A stretch of DNA of 64,000 nucleotides from the NCBI GenBank assembly GCA_964478075.1, contig CAYZGO010000010.1:37437-101436 (forward strand), written 5' to 3'. A program made the translations under genes and the position numbers. The notes beneath the pieces were generated by a model. It saw only the letters and a program-made list of their open reading frames with translations, was not told the DNA's origin and ran no database searches. Below are positions 8,388-17,721 of the stretch, in pieces; positions within the stretch are counted from its first letter, which is position 1, and each line of letters begins with the position of its first letter. Source of the stretch: DAOUEX01 sp034430235 (GTDB lineage Bacteria > Chloroflexota > Anaerolineae > UBA2200).

Positions 8388-10169
8388 ATGAGGCCAATCA
8401 TGAGTAGTGCGTCGGGCAATCCTATAATCGTGCAGAGCGACAAGACCGTGCTGCTGGAGGTGGATAGCCCTCTCTACGAGGCTGCACGCGATCAACTCGC
8501 CCGTTTTGCTGAACTAGAGAAAAGCCCCGAGTACATCCACACCTATCGCATCACGCCGTTGTCACTGTGGAACGCGGCCGCAGCCGGTCTGAGCGCAGAG
8601 ACTATCGTTGACGCTCTGGAAACGTACTGCAAGTATGCCCTGCCCGACAATGTGCGTGTGGACATCATTGACTACATCTCGCGCTACGGTCGAGTGAAGT
8701 TGATTCGAGATGGTGCACATCTGTTCCTGGTATCCGACGACGCCGCTCTGATGACCGAATTGGCCCGTGACAAGCGGCTCAAGCCGTACATCACAAAGCA
8801 GGTGGGGCCGTTGCGCCTGCGGGTTGATCCTCTCAGACGAGGTCATATCAAGCAGGCCTTGATGCTGATCGGCTACCCGGTCGAGGATCTGGCTGGGTAT
8901 GTGCAAGGCGCACCGCTGCGTCTTAACCTACGCCAGACGACGCGGAGTGGCGACTCTTTTGCGCTACGTCGCTACCAGCAGGATGCAGCTGCTGCTTTCT
9001 ACGCTGGCGGTGCACTGCACGGGGGTAGTGGAGTCATCGTTTTGCCCTGCGGCGCAGGCAAGACTATGGTGGGCATGGCCGTCATGGAGAAGCTGCAATG
9101 TGCCACCCTGATCCTGGCGACTAACACGGTCGCCGCACGGCAGTGGATCGCCGAGTTGCTGGATAAGACAGACCTGCCTGAACAGGCCATCGGCGAGTAC
9201 AGCGGACTGCGCAAGCAAGTGCGACCGGTGACGATCAGCACCTATCAAATCATGATCTATCGCCCACATCGTCAGGACAAAAAGACAAAGTCGGAAAATG
9301 AGCATCCACACTTTGCCCTGTTCAACCAGCTGGATTGGGGACTGATCATCTACGACGAAGTGCATCTGCTGCCTGCACCCGTGTTCCGCATCACGGCCGA
9401 GATTCAGGCACGCCGACGCTTGGGCCTGACGGCAACCCTGGTACGCGAGGATGGTCGCGAGAAGGACGTCTTCTCGTTGATTGGCCCCAAGAAGTACGAC
9501 GCGCCTTGGAAGGACCTGGAACGACAGGGGTGGATTGCGACTGCTGAATGCCATGAAATCCGCATTCCGCTGCCTGATGAGCTGCGCCTGATGTACGCGC
9601 TGACCGATGAGCGCCGCAAGTACCGCGTGGCGGCCGAGAACCCACGCAAGCTGGAAGTGCTAGACCAGTTACTATCCAAGCACCCCAGTGACAGCGTATT
9701 GATCATCGGTATGTACTTGAGCCAGTTGAAGGAAGTGGCCGGGCGCTACGACTATCCACTGATCACGGGCAAGACCGCTGTGCACGAGCGAGAGAAGCTG
9801 TACGAGCAATTCCGCCACGGGGAAATCAAGCACCTGATTGTTTCCAAGGTAGCCAACTTTGCCATAGACCTACCAGACGCCAACGTTGCGATTCAGATTT
9901 CAGGCACTTTCGGCTCGCGCCAGGAGGAAGCGCAGCGCCTAGGCCGTATCCTGCGCCCGAAGCGTCACGGCCTGCTGGCCCACTTTTACGCTCTGGTCAC
10001 CCGCGACACGCGCGACCAGGATTACGCTGCCAACCGGCAACTGTTCCTGACTGAGCAGGGCTATCGCTACGAAATCATCTACGAAGGCGAAGTACCAGAA
10101 TGGCAGCCAACGACGCTGGCCCTCAAAGCCCACCCTGCACAGCCAAAGGCCTTGACTCCACGCCACTGA
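8388..10169 (+). CDS. XPB/Rad25-like DNA helicase
   Basis: 593 residues from the ATG at 8388, which lies just downstream of the promoter; a longer frame from 8259 would run through that promoter. Residues 1-180 form an XPB N-terminal, helicase-associated domain (IIVQSDKTVLLEVDSPLYEA onward). The superfamily 2 motor follows: Walker A LPCGAGKT (about 220), DEVH box in IIYDEVHLL (about 321), the XPB RED signature in LTATLVREDGREKD (about 350), and motif VI QRLGRILRP (about 515). XPB enzymes open DNA in nucleotide excision repair and transcription with 3'-5' polarity; bacterial roles are less defined. It is first of three genes that all carry the same N-terminal-type domain. Confidence 0.93.
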   Translation: MRPIMSSASGNPIIVQSDKTVLLEVDSPLYEAARDQLARFAELEKSPEYIHTYRITPLSLWNAAAAGLSAETIVDALETYCKYALPDNVRVDIIDYISRYGRVKLIRDGAHLFLVSDDAALMTELARDKRLKPYITKQVGPLRLRVDPLRRGHIKQALMLIGYPVEDLAGYVQGAPLRLNLRQTTRSGDSFALRRYQQDAAAAFYAGGALHGGSGVIVLPCGAGKTMVGMAVMEKLQCATLILATNTVAARQWIAELLDKTDLPEQAIGEYSGLRKQVRPVTISTYQIMIYRPHRQDKKTKSENEHPHFALFNQLDWGLIIYDEVHLLPAPVFRITAEIQARRRLGLTATLVREDGREKDVFSLIGPKKYDAPWKDLERQGWIATAECHEIRIPLPDELRLMYALTDERRKYRVAAENPRKLEVLDQLLSKHPSDSVLIIGMYLSQLKEVAGRYDYPLITGKTAVHEREKLYEQFRHGEIKHLIVSKVANFAIDLPDANVAIQISGTFGSRQEEAQRLGRILRPKRHGLLAHFYALVTRDTRDQDYAANRQLFLTEQGYRYEIIYEGEVPEWQPTTLALKAHPAQPKALTPRH

Positions 10170-10178
10170 CGCGATTCA

Positions 10179-10418
10179 CCACTAAGACCGCAAGACACAA
10201 AGATACCATGTGTGAGTCTGGCCCAATCTAGCACCGCGCTGGCCACGAGAAGCCGCCAAGGCTGCCTGGTCAGAAAAGGATGCACCACACCAAGACGCGT
10301 TGCGAGGCCATCCACCTGCCCTGCAACAGCAAGGCCAATCATGCACGAGCAAACAAACAGTCTGCAAGGCATTCGTGTATTCGTGTTCCATTCGTGGCAT
10401 GTCTTTGTGGTTAGATAG
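10179..10418. repeat. inverted pair of CACnAAGACAC-type repeats
   Basis: CACCACTAAGACCGCAAGAC at 10179 and CATGTCTTTGTGGTTA ending near 10418 are imperfect inverted copies at the ends of the intergenic region between the first two helicase-operon genes. The same ends recur at 26.35, 26.45 and 62.5 kb. Confidence 0.6.
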
Positions 10419-10430
10419 TAGGAGAGAGTT

Positions 10431-12776
10431 TTGACCAAGTCTGATCTGGACATCCTGCGTGCGCTCACGGAGGACGATGTCCGGCACCTGCTTTCTGGCA
10501 GGGTCTACAAGCGCGCCAAAGGCTATTATCGCGGTCGGCGTGTGCGAAATCCGCGGCGCGTCGGCGCAGCACTGGAAGCACACGTGCACGGTACTCAACT
10601 ATACGACGTGCGTGTTGAGGTGCTGGATGGCGACATCTTGCCTTGGTGTACCTGTCCTTATGCTGAGCTAAGCACCTGCAAGCACGTCGGTGCGGTATTG
10701 CTACAATGGATTCGCGAGCCAGAATCCTTTCTCTCTGGAAAAAAAGTTGCAGGCTTTGCCTCTGCCGAAGGCGAAGAACAGCCTACAGTCGCCATGCAGG
10801 TTGCTGGGCCCTCCCCACCTCAGAAACCCTCTCCGCTGAGCAGCCCCACCTGGTGGTATGAACAGCTCACGGCAGTCCCTTCCAGCAGTGCAGAAAGTTC
10901 TGAAGCTGGGCTCGGTCTGCAGGCCCTGCTGGAACGCCTCAAACTCTCCCAGTTACGCGACATTGCGCGGCAACGAGATTGGCGGGTACAGGGTAGTAAC
11001 AAGGCTGATTACATTGCGGCGCTCGCTCCTCTCTTAGGCAATCCTGGTGAAGTGGCCCGCGCAGTGACCTCCTTGCCCGACGGTTTGCGCGAAGCCCTGC
11101 GAGCTGTCTCTGTAGCTGAGGATGGCGGCGGTATCACACCCGTAGCTCTGGCACACGTCATGACCGCGCTGGGCGGAGAGGCAGCCTCGCCACTCAAGCC
11201 TGTGGAAGCGGCTGGCCTGCTGCTCGACCTGGCTCGCTGGGGGCTGGTTATCCCCTGGCGCGATTTTCGAGACGGGCACCTGCGTTACCTGTTCCTTTGG
11301 GAAGTGCAAAGACACGCACCCCCTTTGCCCGGTTGGTGCCGTCAGTTGCCACAACCGCCGTCCGCTCAAGTGCCGTCCACAGATGGACACGACTTTGTGC
11401 AGCTTTTGTACTCGGTGTGGGAACGCATTTTGCAGGAACCGCTAGCTCTGCGCCCATCACCTGAACCACTGCCAGAGGAGCGCTTCGTGACTGGCTCGCG
11501 GGGCTGGAGGTATGACCCACAAGAGCGCAAGGCCTGGCTGGCAAGCAGTCGCAGGCGCACTGACACAGCATTGACGACGCTTTCCTTACTGCCACCTGCA
11601 TTTCTCCTAGACGATGCCGGGCTATCGGCGGTGGCACCGTTCACTGATGGCGATGTGGAGCAACTGGAGTTCGTATGCCGCTTGCTCTGTGACCTCGATC
11701 TAGTCACCGCCGAGAAGGGTTATCTGCTGGCCCGGCCTGAGACAATGACTCGCTTCTTGTGCAGATCCACAGCCGGGCAGTGCGCTGTACTTGCTCAGGC
11801 TTATATGTCCCTGCGGGACTGGAGCGAACTGGATACGCTGCTTCGGGCTGACACCCGCCTGATACTGCGGCGCACCATGAAGGCCTTCTTTGAGTACCAC
11901 CAGCTCCGCTCGCAACTGGCTCATCTACGCCACATGCTGCTGCGCTTCCTGGCTACTGCTGGTGAGGAAGGCTGGTGTGCACTGGCAGATGTCGAGGTTG
12001 CGCTGCGCGCCTTGTGGCCGCGTTTCTCCGACGCGTTGGCCGTTGATGATCAGCAATGGGTCACCAATACCTGGTGGCTGGCCTGGCGCAAAGGTCAACG
12101 TGAATTGAGCCCGGACGACACTCAGGGCTGGCGACTGGCCCAGGGCAGTTTCTTGCGCATCATGCTGGAGGGGCCCCTACGTTGGCTGGGGTTCGCAGAG
12201 CTATGCCGCCAGGATGGCGAATTAGTAGCCTTTCGTTTGCGGGGCCTGGCTGACCTGGTCTGGGATCGGCCTGCAGCTGTGGAACAGGAGCAGCCGCCTA
12301 GCGAAGCAGTCGTGGTGGACGAACAGACCCTCATCCTCACCGTGCACCCCGGTGCCGTCCCCCCACAGGCTCATACGCTGTTAGGACGTATTGCGCGCCT
12401 GGAGGAGTCGGCCCCTGGCCGTTTCGTCTATCGTCTGGACATGCGCGCGACACATGCCGCATTCAAGCGTGGAGAGACACTACCTGAACTGCTTGCAGCC
12501 TGGGCAGAGATCATGCCCCTACCCGTTCCTGAAGCAGTGCGCCAGACACTGAGCTTCTGGTGGGCGCGTTACGGTCAAGTGCGCTTGTACGAAGGGCTTG
12601 CTCTGCTCCAACTGACTGATGATCTCACACTGCGTGAGCTGGAGGCGAGCACGTCGCTGAGTCAATACATCACCGCCAGGCTATCGCCATGCCTGGTGCT
12701 GGTATCTGACGAGGCTGTTGATGCCCTGCTGCGCGAGTTCACGGCCAAGGGCTACACGCCTAAGGAAGCGAACTGA
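10431..12776 (+). CDS. SWIM zinc finger protein with helicase-associated domain
   Basis: 781 residues from a TTG start behind GGAGAG. A SWIM zinc finger is visible at about residues 71-85 (CTCPYAELSTCKH, CxC...CxH), followed by a short SAP/Rho-N-like helix pair near 165-200 (SQLRDIARQRDWRVQG). The middle is low in recognisable motifs. Residues 630-780 (LILTVHPGAVPPQAHTLLGR through FTAKGYTP) match the helicase-associated domain also seen in the XPB-like helicase. SWIM domains bind DNA or proteins. The gene is 261 bases after the helicase gene and 9 bases before the next, so the three form one unit. Its role as a helicase partner is an inference from this linkage. Confidence 0.8.
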   Translation: MTKSDLDILRALTEDDVRHLLSGRVYKRAKGYYRGRRVRNPRRVGAALEAHVHGTQLYDVRVEVLDGDILPWCTCPYAELSTCKHVGAVLLQWIREPESFLSGKKVAGFASAEGEEQPTVAMQVAGPSPPQKPSPLSSPTWWYEQLTAVPSSSAESSEAGLGLQALLERLKLSQLRDIARQRDWRVQGSNKADYIAALAPLLGNPGEVARAVTSLPDGLREALRAVSVAEDGGGITPVALAHVMTALGGEAASPLKPVEAAGLLLDLARWGLVIPWRDFRDGHLRYLFLWEVQRHAPPLPGWCRQLPQPPSAQVPSTDGHDFVQLLYSVWERILQEPLALRPSPEPLPEERFVTGSRGWRYDPQERKAWLASSRRRTDTALTTLSLLPPAFLLDDAGLSAVAPFTDGDVEQLEFVCRLLCDLDLVTAEKGYLLARPETMTRFLCRSTAGQCAVLAQAYMSLRDWSELDTLLRADTRLILRRTMKAFFEYHQLRSQLAHLRHMLLRFLATAGEEGWCALADVEVALRALWPRFSDALAVDDQQWVTNTWWLAWRKGQRELSPDDTQGWRLAQGSFLRIMLEGPLRWLGFAELCRQDGELVAFRLRGLADLVWDRPAAVEQEQPPSEAVVVDEQTLILTVHPGAVPPQAHTLLGRIARLEESAPGRFVYRLDMRATHAAFKRGETLPELLAAWAEIMPLPVPEAVRQTLSFWWARYGQVRLYEGLALLQLTDDLTLRELEASTSLSQYITARLSPCLVLVSDEAVDALLREFTAKGYTPKEAN

Positions 12777-12785
12777 GAGGACTCC

Positions 12786-15050
12786 ATGGCTAATCCACTG
12801 CGTACGCTTCTGGATAGCTACAGATACCAGACTCTGCTGGGCATAGCAGAGTTCAGTGGAATAGCAACTACGGCCACCAATGGGCCCAGGCTGCGCAAGA
12901 GGGCCCTGATTGAGGTGCTGCACGACCAGCTTTTCACCCAGCAACGGGCTGCACAGGCACTTTCGCGCCTCAGTGCTCTGGAGCGCACAGTCCTGGATCG
13001 CTTGCTGCTGCACCACGGCGAGATCCCGACGAATGCATTCCGTGACGAGCTACAACGCCACGACGTTGTCCAGTCCGCACCGCGCGACAGGATATCAACT
13101 GAGCCTTACGAAGGCGACCCCTTCAATCCCCAAGCGAACTACTTTGAGGACGTGATGGCGCGTCTCACTCTGCACGGGCTGGTTTTCAGCACTGGCATTC
13201 CATCGCACTGGCCGATGAACACCAAGATGGGCTTTAGCCCTGGCCTGCTGCTGACCGTGCCACAAACGCTGCGCAGCTACCTGCCCCAACCAACACTGCC
13301 ACCAGTGGAGTGGGGACCAGGCAATCTACCCGCCCCTGCAGAGCAGGCAAACACGGCCGTGGCGCAGCGCGACCTGTTCATCTATTGGAGCCACGTGCGC
13401 GCTCAGCAAGTGCCGTTGACGCAGGTTGGCCTGGTGCAAAAGCGCGTGCTGTGCACTATCAATGAGCAATTGCTGTCTCCAGACCACTTTGTGGCCAATG
13501 CTGCCGATGAAACCAAGTCGCCACGGCTCTACTTCATGCGCCTGCTGCTAGAAGAACTGGGCCTCCTGATCAGTGGTGATGGCCACTTGCGCATTGCTGG
13601 CCAGCCTGGTCGGGTGCCAGAGTTCTGGGAGCAATCAGTAGAAGAGCGCACAGAGGCGTGTCTCAGCGCCTGGCTGCGCATAAGCGATTGGAGCGAACTT
13701 GCCAGCTTGAAAGTGTCCACTCTCGACTTTGACCTGCCTGGGGCGCGAGGCGTGCTGCTACAGCAACTGCGCCTGCTTCAGCCTGGCCTGTGGGTCTCGT
13801 CGGACCGCTTCCTGAACCGTCTGGGCGTCGTCGCGCCGCGGCTGCTTTTCCAGACCAGGGAATCGCCCAGCAGGGACACCATGCACTCTGCAACGTCCTA
13901 CTACCACGAGACAAGCTATGCGGCACGACAAAGCCCCTGGTTTGCCGAGGTAGAAGGGGCGTTTGTGGGAGGCGCATTGAGCGGCCCCCTGCATTGGCTG
14001 GGTATACTGGACATATCAGCCGATGAGGGCCGCCTGTTGGCTTTTCGCCTTAATACCAGCGGAGCGCGCGCCTTGGGTATAGAACCAGCCTCGGAGGACG
14101 AGTCTGGCAGCGAGGCCAAGGTAATTGTACAGCCCAATTTCCAGATCCTTGCACTGGGGCCAGTCCCAGAGGCAACACTGGCCAAGCTGGAAATGTTCGC
14201 CGACCGGATGAAAGCAGATCGCAGCGCTTTCGAATACCTGCTGTGTCGTGAGGCTGTCTACCGTGGGCAGAAGGACGGCTTCTCTGTGCCAGAGATAGTC
14301 GCATTCTTAGAGCAAACGTGCAGCATGGGGGTGCCACAGAATGTGTTGCGCACACTGCAGGAATGGGGAGAGCAGCACGAGCGCGTCGTCTTCCATCGTG
14401 GTGTGACCTTGTGCCAGACAGCCGGACCAGAGCTGCTGGAGCAATTGTGGGACGACACAGCGCTGCAAACGCATCTGGAGCGGAGGCTCACCTCCACAGT
14501 GGCCCTGATGAAAAGAGGGCACGCTGCCGCATTACAGGAGGCCCTCTTGCAGCGGGGTATGCTGCCCGCCTTCTCCCCCAGGGATGACACCTGTGCCGGG
14601 CGTGTGCAAGCCACCCCGCAGCGAGAGTTGTGCCCTGTGCATAAGGGGCCTAGTCTGCGCCTCGAGGCTCGCTTGCGCCGCCTGGCCGAGGAGCGAGAGG
14701 GCGAGTTCCACATCACGGAAGGGGCAGTGAACAAAGCCCTTGCCACGGGCATGAGCGTGCCACAGTACCTTCAACAGTTGGCAACGCTGCATCGCGGGCC
14801 CTTGCCCCCCGCGTTGCAGTCGCGCATCAAAGCCTGGGGGCACTATTACGGCAAGGCATCCCTGCGCAAACTGGCTCTACTGGAAGTGAAAGACGCGGCT
14901 ACTGCGGACGAGCTGCTGGCTGATGCGGAACTAGCGCCGCTGCTGTCCCGCTTCAAAGCCGACACGCGAGGCAGGCTGCTGCAGGTGCGCACCGACGATT
15001 TGGAGAGCCTGCGCCGCTTGCTGCACGAGCGCGGCGTGGAGTTGACGTAG
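12786..15050 (+). CDS. helicase-associated domain protein, partner of XPB-like helicase
   Basis: 754 residues. The N-terminal third looks like winged-helix segments (LFTQQRAAQALSRLSALERT). Residues 436-590 (KVIVQPNFQILALGPVPEAT, then VPQNVLRTLQEWGEQHERVV) are a clear Helicase_C_3-type domain, and residues 645-753 resemble a second degenerate copy ending in a YxxAL-like helix set. No motor motifs are present. In actinobacteria a similar motor-less protein is encoded beside XPB (for example Rv0862c beside Rv0861c in M. tuberculosis). It likely loads, regulates or targets the helicase. The ATG follows a GAGGA at 6 bases. Confidence 0.8.
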   Translation: MANPLRTLLDSYRYQTLLGIAEFSGIATTATNGPRLRKRALIEVLHDQLFTQQRAAQALSRLSALERTVLDRLLLHHGEIPTNAFRDELQRHDVVQSAPRDRISTEPYEGDPFNPQANYFEDVMARLTLHGLVFSTGIPSHWPMNTKMGFSPGLLLTVPQTLRSYLPQPTLPPVEWGPGNLPAPAEQANTAVAQRDLFIYWSHVRAQQVPLTQVGLVQKRVLCTINEQLLSPDHFVANAADETKSPRLYFMRLLLEELGLLISGDGHLRIAGQPGRVPEFWEQSVEERTEACLSAWLRISDWSELASLKVSTLDFDLPGARGVLLQQLRLLQPGLWVSSDRFLNRLGVVAPRLLFQTRESPSRDTMHSATSYYHETSYAARQSPWFAEVEGAFVGGALSGPLHWLGILDISADEGRLLAFRLNTSGARALGIEPASEDESGSEAKVIVQPNFQILALGPVPEATLAKLEMFADRMKADRSAFEYLLCREAVYRGQKDGFSVPEIVAFLEQTCSMGVPQNVLRTLQEWGEQHERVVFHRGVTLCQTAGPELLEQLWDDTALQTHLERRLTSTVALMKRGHAAALQEALLQRGMLPAFSPRDDTCAGRVQATPQRELCPVHKGPSLRLEARLRRLAEEREGEFHITEGAVNKALATGMSVPQYLQQLATLHRGPLPPALQSRIKAWGHYYGKASLRKLALLEVKDAATADELLADAELAPLLSRFKADTRGRLLQVRTDDLESLRRLLHERGVELT

Positions 15051-15132
15051 GCTGAAGCAAGACTAACACTCCCGCGAACACTTGCCAGCGGATCTGAAAG
15101 GGGGTGCACTCCGTGGCTCGCTTTCATGAAAA

Positions 15133-16035
15133 CTACTCCAACCCGTAAACCTGTGTCGGTGCAAGGAATTGGGGAAACCTATTGATGAGAGCCAAACGAA
15201 CGAGGTAGCAGAAGTGACACGCATCAATGTACTCAGCATCGTGTTTGACACTGTATTCTTTGGCCAGAAGCGCAGGCCCTCCCCTAAGCAAAGGCCCACA
15301 AATAGGGTGCAAATCAGCGTCATAGTTCTTCACAAGCTCTGACAGAGGAGTTTCCCACATATTTCCCATACTCAGCCCTTGACAGAGATGGACGTGCCCA
15401 TAGGAGTCAACATGAACCCGCCCAGGGTTTCTCAGATCTTCATAAGGGCATGTGGTGAACTCTTCCCACCGTCCTCTGGGGAGCCCTTCCGTGAGTGTCT
15501 CTACTGCTCTTCCTCTGAACATCGCGCCACCGCCGATAACTGGCGCTCCCTTATCCTGCTCTTTGTCTATGCCGACTTCCACCGTAGGTTTCTCAATGCA
15601 AATCGAGCCTGCGGGCATGCCCAGTCTTTGCGCTGCGGCCAAAGCCCGCTTGGCGGGATTGTCTTTCCCCTCTTCATAGTGAAACGAGTCATCACTCACA
15701 CTGACGTCCGAAACTAGCAATTCGCAAAGAGGCGCCAGCCAAAGCTCAGCATCTTCCTCAGACGTTGCCCAATAGGCATTGGTTACCACACCGGTTTCAA
15801 AGCCCTTATCACGAGCAATTCGGATGCCCTCAAGCATCAGCGGATAGAATAGAAACGGCTCACCACCCTCGAAGTAAACCCGTTCTATCGTTCCAATCCT
15901 GACCGACTCATCAAGAACTCTCCTGATCTGCTCCAGGGCAAAGGTCCCTTCTGCGTTCGGACTGCTGTACACAAAGCAATGGTCACATTCCAGGTTGCAG
16001 GTATAGGTCAGGAGAAAGTGGATTCCGGTTAGCAT
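15133..16035 (-). CDS. radical SAM protein with extra cysteine cluster
   Basis: 300 residues from the ATG behind GGGAGG. The radical SAM motif is CNLECDHC near residue 14, binding the [4Fe-4S] cluster that cleaves S-adenosylmethionine; YFEGGEP is the second family motif. The C-terminal part has further cysteines (TTCPYED, LCQGLSMGN, ICGPLLRGG, ACHFCYLVR) in a SPASM-like arrangement that would hold an auxiliary iron-sulfur cluster. SPASM enzymes usually modify peptides or proteins, but no precursor peptide was seen here. It is the last gene of the minus-strand methyltransferase block and is preceded by a striking 15-base inverted repeat. Substrate unknown. Confidence 0.85.
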   Translation of the reverse strand: MLTGIHFLLTYTCNLECDHCFVYSSPNAEGTFALEQIRRVLDESVRIGTIERVYFEGGEPFLFYPLMLEGIRIARDKGFETGVVTNAYWATSEEDAELWLAPLCELLVSDVSVSDDSFHYEEGKDNPAKRALAAAQRLGMPAGSICIEKPTVEVGIDKEQDKGAPVIGGGAMFRGRAVETLTEGLPRGRWEEFTTCPYEDLRNPGRVHVDSYGHVHLCQGLSMGNMWETPLSELVKNYDADLHPICGPLLRGGPALLAKEYSVKHDAEYIDACHFCYLVRLALINRFPQFLAPTQVYGLE

Positions 16036-16050
16036 TTTGACCCTCCCACC

Positions 16051-16085
16051 AAAACTTCCGAAGTTTGGAGAACTTCGGAAGTTTT
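16051..16085 (-). promoter_or_regulatory. perfect inverted repeat directly upstream of the radical SAM gene
   Basis: AAAACTTCCGAAGTT, 5-base loop, AACTTCGGAAGTTTT. It ends 16 bases before the ATG and just outside the ribosome site. It could be an operator for a dimeric repressor or an RNA hairpin controlling translation. The stem alone is also self-complementary in each half (ACTTCCGAAGT is near-palindromic). Confidence 0.7.
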
Positions 16086-16222
16086 CACTCACACCGCCAC
16101 ATCACGGCGCTCAAACGCGATCAGGCCTACAGCTAACAACAGAACTGATCGGTTTGCGACAAGAGATCCTGTCACACAAGCGAGCGTAGGAGCCCGGCGG
16201 GTAACCGCCGAATGTTCCCACA

Positions 16223-16909
16223 CTACCACACACCCGGCAGCAAGCGATAGCGCGTGCGTTCAGCATATTCCTGGTAGCCGTCCAGCTCGGCCAGCAGCGT
16301 CTTATCTTCCAGTACCGTCCGTACAACGGAGAGCAACGCCGATAAGCCGCCCGGGATCAGCGCCCACCACGAGCCAAGCATGACCGGCGTGGCAAGCTCA
16401 AACAGGATCGTCCCAACGTAACCCGGATGGCGCACAAAGCGGTAAGGCCCGCCGGCAGCGACGGTATGGCCCCGCTCTTTCTGGATGCGCACGACCTGTG
16501 AAAAGAACGGGTTCACGGCAGTGGCCCAGACGACCAACGCGTACGCCAGCGCGGCAACCGCCAGCGCGGCGATCTGGAGCGGGAGCGAAATCCCTGTCGT
16601 CCACCCAAAGCGCTCATCCAGCCCGGCCACGATGCATCTGGCTATCGTCGCCAGACCGATGATGCTGAGGATCGCCATGTCCCAGGTTTTGGCGCCCTTC
16701 TTGGGTCCGGTGCGTTCTGCGAGTAATTCCGGGTTTCGGGGGATCACGACTAGCGCGGTGGCCGTACTCCAAGCCAGCATTATGCCGACCAGAGCCCACC
16801 CCATCCCCCAGTCCAGACGACCGGCGGGGAGGAACAGCATCACTGCCAGCATCAGCAGGCCCATTGCTTCCCTTAGCAAATACCTCTTGACGGAGGTGTT
16901 GGTGCTCAT
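16223..16909 (-). CDS. ICMT/PEMT-like membrane methyltransferase (copy 1)
   Basis: 228 residues with five to six hydrophobic segments. The SAM- and lipid-binding signature is GGPYRFVRHPGYVGTIL, and the C-terminus is EDKTLLAELDGYQEYAERTR then RLLPGVW, the hallmark tail of bacterial isoprenylcysteine carboxyl methyltransferase-like proteins. These enzymes methylate membrane or prenylated substrates; the bacterial substrates are mostly unknown. The start at 16909 lies 2 bases after the stop of the class I methyltransferase gene, so expression is coupled. An in-frame extension to 17047 would lie inside that gene and is rejected. Paralogous to the genes at 17722, 19433 and 22880. Confidence 0.88.
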   Translation of the reverse strand: MSTNTSVKRYLLREAMGLLMLAVMLFLPAGRLDWGMGWALVGIMLAWSTATALVVIPRNPELLAERTGPKKGAKTWDMAILSIIGLATIARCIVAGLDERFGWTTGISLPLQIAALAVAALAYALVVWATAVNPFFSQVVRIQKERGHTVAAGGPYRFVRHPGYVGTILFELATPVMLGSWWALIPGGLSALLSVVRTVLEDKTLLAELDGYQEYAERTRYRLLPGVW

Positions 16910-16911
16910 TT

Positions 16912-17697
16912 CTATCTTTTTCCAACGAACATCGCGTATCCCAGGTATTTGAAAAGATGCTTCGGGAGATGACGCCTTTCTGCCATATACTTTCTGAAAG
17001 CCGGATTCTTGATGTACAGGAACAGCGTTCGATAAAACATTCTCCACATATCCTGGAAACCATACCGCTGAACTTGAGTGGACTCCCGTCGCGTATCAAA
17101 TCTGTAGGTCTGCACGACGATGTCGCCCAGCCCAGCTCCTTCCAACAAACCCATCCAACCTTCAAGAGTCGGAATGTCCGGCTTGATGTCCCAAACGTGC
17201 CTTACCTGTTTGACCAGCGACTCGGCTGGTGTCTCGAGCCAGAGTTCCTCGTTCAACCCCACATATCCGCCCGGCCTGGCCACGCGAGCACATTCGCTGA
17301 CCGCGCGCTGTTTGTCTCTTATAAATGTGAGTATGGACTCGCCGATGACCACATCGAAAAAGGCGTCCTCGAAGGGGAGGTTTTGCGCATCGGCGACCCT
17401 GAATTCAACGCGGTTCGTTACTCCTTCCTTTTGTGCCCGTTTATTCGACCTGTCAATCATGCCTTCAAGAAGGTCTACGCCGACCACGCGGCAGCCATGC
17501 TTTTTGGCAAGGTAGCAAGCCGTTGCGCCGACGCCGCAACCGACCTCCAAGACGTATGTATCCTTGCCGATGTGGCATAATTCGATGAGCTCTTTTGTCG
17601 TCTCGAACCCTCCCATGTGTTTTGTGGTGCCCACGTAAGCCTGCAATTCAAAGTAGGAAAGTTCTGGGTTCGCCATCTTTGGTTTCTTGTTCTCCAT
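16912..17697 (-). CDS. class I SAM-dependent methyltransferase (copy 1)
   Basis: 261 residues. Motif I is VLEVGCGVGATA near residue 50, followed by VVGVDLLEGM (acidic ribose-binding Asp) and VADAQNLPFEDAFFDVVIGE, the usual post-motif segments of UbiE/arsenite- or small-molecule-type enzymes. The N-terminus FELQAYVGTTKHMGGFETT is nearly shared with the paralogue at 18605 (FDFAAYVGLTKHLGGLEATE), so the two arose by duplication. It sits between two ICMT-like genes. Substrate unknown. Confidence 0.9.
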   Translation of the reverse strand: MENKKPKMANPELSYFELQAYVGTTKHMGGFETTKELIELCHIGKDTYVLEVGCGVGATACYLAKKHGCRVVGVDLLEGMIDRSNKRAQKEGVTNRVEFRVADAQNLPFEDAFFDVVIGESILTFIRDKQRAVSECARVARPGGYVGLNEELWLETPAESLVKQVRHVWDIKPDIPTLEGWMGLLEGAGLGDIVVQTYRFDTRRESTQVQRYGFQDMWRMFYRTLFLYIKNPAFRKYMAERRHLPKHLFKYLGYAMFVGKR

Positions 17698-17721
17698 TCT
17701 TCACTCCCGCGGTGAATTCCC

